Shown one piece after another: positions 7,801 through 11,554 of a DNA stretch of 11,554 bases (the stretch's first letter is position 1; each line of letters begins with the position of its first letter). The stretch is from Deltaproteobacteria bacterium. Its GTDB lineage: Bacteria > Desulfobacterota > Deferrisomatia > Deferrisomatales > Deferrisomataceae. The notes beneath the pieces are model-generated. The model had not been told where the DNA came from and made no database searches. It saw only the letters and a program-made list of their open reading frames with translations. The position numbers were made by a program, and so were the translations under genes. The stretch covers positions 1-11,554 of the forward strand of contig JAADGT010000126.1 of NCBI GenBank assembly GCA_013152215.1, in the 5' to 3' direction.

Positions 7801-8661
7801 GGCGCACTCGCCGGCGCCGAACTCGGTGCCCGAGGCCGTCAACACATACGAACCCAACTCCGCTGGGGGTGCCGTGGTGAACTCAATTTGCAGGTCCGCC
7901 GCCGCCACGTCGTCCGCAGCATCCGCGGTGTCGTTGTCGGCCTTCGCGCTCACGGTGGCGGTGCCCGCCGAGGTCGGGGCCACCAGGGTCACCACGGCCA
8001 CCCCGTTGACCAACGGCGCCGTGGTCGTCTGGGCCCCGTTGGTGCCCTCGAACGTGCCGAGGTCCACGGAGAAGGCGACAGACCCTGTGGCGCTCGGGTT
8101 CCCGTAGGAGTCCTTCGCGGTGGCGGTGAGCTGCACCGTGCTCGCGCCGTCCGCCGTGGCCGTGGAGGCGTCGGCCGACAACGTCAGGGAGGCCACCGGT
8201 CCCGGCTCCACGGTCACGGTCACGCTCCGGGTGAGCCCCTCGGCCGTCGCCCGAACCCGGGCCGACCCCGCTTCGGTCGCCGTGAGAACCACCGACGCCG
8301 TGCCGTCCGAGCCGGTCGTCTTCGTGGCCGAGGTGGTCCCCCCGTCCAGCACCCCCAGGTCCGTGGAGAAGGATACCTCCACGCCCTCGAGGGGGTCGCC
8401 GGCCGCGTCCTTCACCGTGGCCGTGATCGTGGCACCGGTCGCGTCCCCTGCGGTGAATCGATCCACGGACGCCGACGCGGCCACGCTGGCGCGGCCCGAG
8501 GTGGAGTCCCCGGTGTCGCCCGTGTCTCCTCCCGTCGCGGACGGCGCGGAAGGAGCCGGCGGCGGCCCGCCGCTGTCCTGGGAGCCGCATCCAGCCAGCA
8601 GCAGGAGGGAGGCCAAGAGGGCGAAGAAGAAGGCTGGACCGAAAGAGCGCTGCACGCGCAT
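4822..8661 (-). CDS. 1279-residue lipoprotein with about 11 bacterial Ig-like (Big_1/invasin-type) domains
   Basis: It starts at ATG 8661 with GGAGGA 7 bases upstream. A signal peptide ends in the lipobox LLAGC (Cys25), and Gly26 does not signal inner-membrane retention, so an outer-membrane lipoprotein is likely. A linker rich in Pro, Ser, Gly and Asp follows (about 26-57). Then come about eleven beta-sandwich units of roughly 100 residues, near 58, 155, 267, 377, 481, 584, 688, 786, 888, 1001 and 1183. Most repeat the Big_1 pattern 'LTADGxSxxxLTxxVxDxxGNPVxxGTxVxFST...GxLxx...GxAxVxxxAGTxxGTATVxAxA'. The unit at 1001 carries an insertion. The only other cysteines are 285 and 320. There is no beta-barrel, LysM or sorting signal, so it is not a classic intimin or invasin. 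It is probably an adhesive or structural stalk; the ligand is unknown. The fifth gene down from aroQ's end, it lies 39 bases after another lipoprotein gene. Confidence 0.92.
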   Translation of the reverse strand: MRVQRSFGPAFFFALLASLLLLAGCGSQDSGGPPPAPSAPSATGGDTGDTGDSTSGRASVAASASVDRFTAGDATGATITATVKDAAGDPLEGVEVSFSTDLGVLDGGTTSATKTTGSDGTASVVLTATEAGSARVRATAEGLTRSVTVTVEPGPVASLTLSADASTATADGASTVQLTATAKDSYGNPSATGSVAFSVDLGTFEGTNGAQTTTAPLVNGVAVVTLVAPTSAGTATVSAKADNDTADAADDVAAADLQIEFTTAPPAELGSYVLTASGTEFGAGECALFTLAASDVNGSAIRGEAVTFTTDGGGLFLDGCESTGGSTSLTTATDLSGKARAYLRVPTVAGTVWVSAASAEIGGFDRTSVTVVAVAPDASGISVRVLPANLTADGTSQAQGTVEVRDAYGNPVDTTVNLTVTDTSGNADPDLGLVSPAQVTVANGVGTFTYTAGATAGTARITAKTPNEVTASADVTLIDVPVGAVALTASSSSLVADGSSLVTLTAQVTDDQGNPVAAGTTVSFSTDLGTLVDADGAGVSSAETDGLGRAVVYLKAGTLLGTATVRATAGGATDTTTVALVPGPADEILILASPTSLVADGTQTSTLRVVVLDADNHRVADGTPAVLDVSVDASGDPEGALSSYSAETSDGEFSVTYTAPVGAGDGTARVSVQVGTATAGVDLTLSGEVVKSVSLEVGSGSLTADGASSTTVDVQVRNTLGQPVADGTTVTLTATSGSFVPTGPYTTVNGGVAVSYVAGTSAGPVVITAGAGGVSQSASLTLEPGPVASLGISPSLSRIPPDGATPSVLTITAKDAQGNPVDLTVNVNTTLGVLWTDDPTSPVSSVALVNGEGTVNLTADGNGTATVSASADGLLATEDVEVGFTSSGDPANILLSLSQETVSVAGVGEDEVATLNITVVDEGGNPITDTPNNVTVEIVEGPNGGEEIAGAALGSSATLSTTNGRVSADFRSGTVPGTVRIKVTVGTLTATSPRITVLAGPPFSVTLGRSNNIQDNGDGTLSHSYFALVSDQYGNAVADGTAVYFGQVYNDKASGSTGKTQAGTDGFEDSSADFSAAGVDAGDTLILLSGAAKGGYVVESVASSTVLDLFSTLAVTETGISYVVGNQAGGGTLASLTSTTDGKATATMTYPGSLVNDPVWVYAETAGRTVGDAAGYFLAWVAPTLVNVIGPDEGNAGDTLSFTVQVTDSASPAHYPIEALDLTVSATDGTVNPSSLTTSGDGTASFTWTVPAGAASGDSFTITVIASDGTQTTHDVTVP

Positions 8662-8700
8662 GGAAGTTTCCTCCGCGGAGATCCCGGGTCTCCCTGGTAC

Positions 8701-9363
8701 CTACTGGGTGGTGAGTTCTTCCACGATGGGGTTGATGAACCGCACGGTGATCGATCCACGTGCGTGCACGTCATCGTCGTTCAGCACGTCCTTGGCGTAC
8801 ACGTCCACGTACACCGTCCACTGCCGGACCGCCTCCCGCTCGGTGGGGTCCGTCTCGAACAGGATCGCATCCCGGAGGCCGTTCAGCTTCATCTCCACCG
8901 GCACCAGGGTCACGTCCACGTCCGCCGTGGAGTCGGCGGGCACCTCCACGCTGGGGAACTCGGACCGCGTGGGCGCGTAGTCGTGGGAGCGGCCGTACTT
9001 GTCCACGTAGGTCAGGTCCACCCGGTAGACGAGCAGAGGTCGGCCCTCCTCCACCCCGGGGCGGGTCTCGTTGCGGAGCGTGATCGTGCCCATGTCGTTG
9101 GAGAGCCGTGCCTCCACGTTGGCGATGGGCTCGTTGGGGATCCCGTCCCCTTCCCCTTCGTCGTCCGTTCCCAGCTCCCCGTCCTTACCGGAGTCGTCGG
9201 TCTTTTCCACGGCCGCGAACACCGGCGCGGTGCTCCCGGAGGAGTCCGCCACCTTCTCCACGGTCAACAGGTTTGCGGCCTGGAAGTCGTCGGCGCTTCC
9301 GCACCCTCCGAGGCCGAGGGCGACCACGGCCAACACGACCAGGGCTGTGTGTAGGGTTCGCAT
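8701..9363 (-). CDS. Acidic outer-membrane lipoprotein of unknown function
   Basis: A 220-residue protein starting at ATG 9363, with GGGAGAA upstream. The signal peptide ends in LGGC with the lipid cysteine at residue 21 and Gly at the next position, which fits outer-membrane sorting. An acidic low-complexity stretch at about 56-77 (TDDSGKDGELGTDDEGEGDG followed by IPNE) resembles calcium-binding thrombospondin type 3 motifs, which typically end in DGIPD. The remainder looks all-beta: VEARLSNDMGTITLRNETRP, LLVYRVDLTYVDKYGRSHDY, and EAVRQWTVYVDVYAKDVLND followed by ARGSITVRFINPIVEELTTQ. It lies between the VWA lipoprotein (23-base gap) and the Ig-like lipoprotein (39-base gap) and may assemble with them at the surface. 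I do not recognise the family. Confidence 0.85.
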   Translation of the reverse strand: MRTLHTALVVLAVVALGLGGCGSADDFQAANLLTVEKVADSSGSTAPVFAAVEKTDDSGKDGELGTDDEGEGDGIPNEPIANVEARLSNDMGTITLRNETRPGVEEGRPLLVYRVDLTYVDKYGRSHDYAPTRSEFPSVEVPADSTADVDVTLVPVEMKLNGLRDAILFETDPTEREAVRQWTVYVDVYAKDVLNDDDVHARGSITVRFINPIVEELTTQ

Positions 9364-9386
9364 CGTGGATTTCTCCCGAGTTCCGG

Positions 9387-10485
9387 TCACGGGCGGGTCA
9401 CCGTGTACGTGCCGGAGAACACCGCCCGGAGCGTGCCGTTCTGGTTGGCGTAGGTCACATTGGTCACGAACGGGACGTCCAGCGACGTGAGCGTTCCGGA
9501 CAAAGTGAACGGGTTGGGAAACGCCAGCTCCAACGTGTCGATGGGGGTCAGGGCCTCGATGCGCTGGGGGATCGTCACACCGAACGCGGTCAGCAGGCTC
9601 GAGGCGGTCACCGCCTCGAAGAACTCCCCCGGTCTCATCGGCAAAGGTCTGCAGATCGGCCTTGCCGGTGTCGCTGAGGTCCCCCCCCAGTCCCACCGTA
9701 AACACCACCAGGTCCCTCTCCTTAGCCAACTGGAGGCCCTGATAGCGGGTGCTGGAGGGATCCTGCATCCAGACATCGGGCCCCCCCGACACGGAGTCCA
9801 CGGTATCGTCGCCGTCGGTCAGCAGCACCACGGCCCGTCGGCCCGGCCGCGTCCCCACCGCTCGCACCGCCTCGATGAGGGCCCCCCCCAGATTCGTCGC
9901 ACCGCTGGCCGTGAACCCGTCGATGGTCTCCTCAAGGGCGGTCTGGTCGCTGGTCAGTTGCTGGAGGATTCGGGCCTCGTCGTCAAAGTCCACGATCGCC
10001 ACCAGGTCGTCGGCCGCCATCAGCCCCACGAACAGCTTGGCTGCCTCTTTGGCCACCTGCATTCGGGTCTGGCCGGTCTCGGTGCCGGCCCCCATGGATC
10101 CGCTGGAGTCGATCACCAGGGCCACGACGCTCGCGTCCGACGAGGCCAGGGAGACCGTCACGTCGTCCTGGTCGATCGGGCGGGGAGCCGTGCCGGGGTT
10201 CAGGATGATCGCGAAGTTTTCGGATCCGAGGTCGAACAGCGGGTCCCCGTTCTGATCCTCGACGCGGGCGAACACCCGGACCTCGCCCGTGCCGGCGTCG
10301 TACTCCACGCTGGTCGCCAGGTCCACGCCGGTGACACTCGACTCGTCCACCACCGGGACCGACACCTGCGGGGCGGCTGGGCCGGGCTGGGCCGGGCCGG
10401 GGTTGTACTCCTCGACCCCGCAGGCCGCGACCGCGGCGAGCAGCAGGGGGAGGAGCGGTCGGAGGAGATGCCTTGGGATGGTCAT
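9387..10485 (-). CDS. VWA-domain lipoprotein with an apparent frameshift near the C-terminus
   Basis: It starts at ATG 10485, overlapping the aroB stop as ATGA. The signal peptide ends in the lipobox VAAC (Cys22). A beta-rich segment at about 50-96 (VRVFARVEDQNGDPLFDLGS) precedes a VWA domain at about 119-290. The metal-ion adhesion site is intact: DSSGS at 126-130, Thr197 in GATNLGG and Asp224 in LLTDGDD. After FADETGG the reading frame is lost, and the natural continuation EFFEAVTASSLLTAFG to TYANQNGTLRAVFSGTYTVT lies in another frame, ending at 9387. The restored product is about 365 residues. In the unshifted frame the gene reads straight into the next lipoprotein. It probably acts at the outer membrane in metal-dependent protein binding; the partner is unknown. 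Confidence 0.86.
9626..9630 (-). other. Apparent frameshift site in the VWA lipoprotein gene
   Basis: The minus strand has five G here, in ACC GGG GGA GTT. Removing one G gives TGEFFEAV, while adding two gives TGGEFFEAV, which fits the usual VWA ending better. Downstream only the shifted frame gives a plausible beta-rich tail. Sequence error or a real change cannot be told apart here. Confidence 0.8.
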
Positions 10486-11554
10486 GGCTCGTGTACCGTC
10501 TCCGCGAGCAGGTCGGCGAGCAGGTCGGCAGGTACCCGGCGCCCCCACTCGGCCCGGCCGACGGCCCGGAGGAGGACCCACCGGGGCTCGCCGCCCCGGC
10601 TCTTCTTGTCGTGGCGAAGGGCAGTACGGATCGTTTCGACCGAAATCCCTTCGGGCCTTAACCGGTATCCCCACGCCCGCAGGAGCGCCCGGATCCGCTC
10701 CGCTTCGGGGCCCGCCAGCAGCCCAAGCCGCTCGGAGAGGCGGGCCGCAAAGCCGAGGCCCATGGCCACGGCCTCTCCGTGGGTGTAGGTCCCATACCCT
10801 GCCGCTGCTTCCACGGCGTGGCCGAAGGTGTGCCCCAGGTTGAGGACGGCCCGCTCTCCGGCTTCGCGCTCGTCCGCCTCGACCACCCGGGCCTTAAGGG
10901 CCACGGCCCGGGCCACCGCCTCCTCCAGGGCCTCGGCGTCCTCCACCAGGTCCGGCCCGGCCGTCTCAAGGAGCTCGAACAACGCCGGGTCGCCGATGAG
11001 CCCCGCCTTCACCACCTCGGCCAAGCCCGACAGGATCTCCCGGCGTGGCAAGGTGGACAAAAGGATCGGGTCGGCCACCACGAGCCAGGGCTGGTGGAAC
11101 GCTCCGATCAGGTTCTTGCCCCGGGGGTGGTCGATGCCGGTCTTTCCCCCCACGCTCGAGTCCACCATGGCGAGGAGGGTGGTGGGGATCTGGACGAATC
11201 CAACGCCCCGGAGAACGGTGGCGGCCGCGAACCCGGCCACGTCCCCCACCACGCCCCCCCCGACGGCCACGATCAGATCCTGCCGCTCGACCCCCGCGGC
11301 CAGAAGGGCGTCCCACAGGGCGGCCACGGTCTCCAAGCTCTTGTGCCCCTCTCCCGGCTCCATGGCGAACCGGCCCAGGCCCGTCGCCCCCGCCCCCACG
11401 AGCGCCCGCTCGGCCGCCCCGGCCCACAGCCCTTCGACCGCGCGGTCGGTCACCAGGAAGATCCGTCGTCCCCCCAACGCCCCCCGGGCCGGCTCCAGGT
11501 CGGCCAGGCGATCCAGCAGGCCCGCCCCCACCAGGACCGGGTAGGCCCTCTCCC
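10482..11554 (-). CDS. aroB: 3-dehydroquinate synthase, N-terminus cut by the window edge
   Basis: AroB converts DAHP to 3-dehydroquinate using NAD+ and a divalent metal, in the cytoplasm. The visible frame begins ERAYPVLVGAGLLDRL, the usual AroB opening, so only the first few residues should be missing; the GTG at 11531 is internal and not the start. NAD-site glycines are in VAVGGGVVGDVAGF and the substrate loop is in IPTTLLAMVDSSVGGKTGID. Counting from that internal GTG, metal ligands fall at Glu172 (SGLAEVVKAG), His234 (NLGHTFGHA) and His251 (THGEAVAMG). HDKK near 308 is also typical. It ends in a TGA that overlaps the start of the VWA lipoprotein gene by 4 bases, so the shikimate gene and the surface module appear to share one transcript. 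Confidence 0.96.
   Translation of the reverse strand, partial: ERAYPVLVGAGLLDRLADLEPARGALGGRRIFLVTDRAVEGLWAGAAERALVGAGATGLGRFAMEPGEGHKSLETVAALWDALLAAGVERQDLIVAVGGGVVGDVAGFAAATVLRGVGFVQIPTTLLAMVDSSVGGKTGIDHPRGKNLIGAFHQPWLVVADPILLSTLPRREILSGLAEVVKAGLIGDPALFELLETAGPDLVEDAEALEEAVARAVALKARVVEADEREAGERAVLNLGHTFGHAVEAAAGYGTYTHGEAVAMGLGFAARLSERLGLLAGPEAERIRALLRAWGYRLRPEGISVETIRTALRHDKKSRGGEPRWVLLRAVGRAEWGRRVPADLLADLLAETVHEP

Noticed and set aside
3985..9354. A very long plus-strand open frame of 1789 codons
   Set aside because: It is antisense to the Ig-like lipoprotein gene and its neighbours and is rich in Arg, His, Gly and Pro, as expected from a GC-rich shadow frame. It has no recognisable domain, and the minus-strand genes beneath it have signal peptides, ribosome binding sites and known folds.
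2213..9630. Phase variation at the two homopolymer frameshifts
   Set aside because: Runs of five bases are short for contingency loci, and runs this long are common in this GC-rich sequence. Sequencing error is simpler.
11508..11531. GTG at 11531 as the aroB start
   Set aside because: The frame stays open upstream to the window edge and encodes ERAYPVL, the conserved start of the AroB N-terminal strand, so the true start is outside the window.

Overview
This is a very GC-rich window in which every gene I can support lies on the minus strand, so the genes read from right to left. The gene content is deltaproteobacterial in style (Desulfuromonadia or Myxococcota-like): shikimate genes next to TPR and Roadblock/LC7 proteins, many outer-membrane lipoproteins, and a long TPR protein in front of an ExeA-like ATPase. 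This taxonomic reading is an inference from family style only and is of low confidence.

Right block (about 11554 to 3509): an apparent seven-gene transcription unit. It starts with aroB (3-dehydroquinate synthase, cut at its N-terminus by the window edge) and ends with aroQ (type II 3-dehydroquinate dehydratase), which catalyse consecutive steps of the shikimate pathway. Between them lie five non-metabolic genes: a von Willebrand A (VWA) lipoprotein with an apparent frameshift, a 220-residue acidic lipoprotein, a 1279-residue lipoprotein made of about eleven bacterial Ig-like domains, a small TPR protein and a Roadblock/LC7 protein. Spacing is tight throughout: overlaps of 4, 8 and 4 bases and gaps of 5, 23 and 39 bases. 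The three consecutive lipoproteins suggest a cell-surface adhesion or stalk module embedded in the shikimate operon. The TPR and Roadblock genes are chained by overlapping stop and start codons to aroQ.

Middle (3001 to 3508): a 508-base spacer with no credible gene. It holds several degenerate short tandem arrays with a 7-base period (one with an 8-base period), two of them arranged as an inverted pair, plus an 8-bp inverted repeat after aroQ and one weak promoter candidate.

Left block (3000 to 1): gcvH (lipoyl carrier H protein), then a TPR protein of about 733 residues with an apparent frameshift, then the N-terminal part of an ExeA/GspA-like AAA protein whose Walker A and B motifs are both degenerate. 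The last gene runs off the left edge.

Both apparent frameshifts sit in runs of five identical G/C bases, so sequence error must be excluded before either gene is called broken. The best candidates for new biology are the surface-lipoprotein plus Roadblock module between aroB and aroQ, the heptamer-phased repeat spacer, and the degenerate ExeA-like ATPase.
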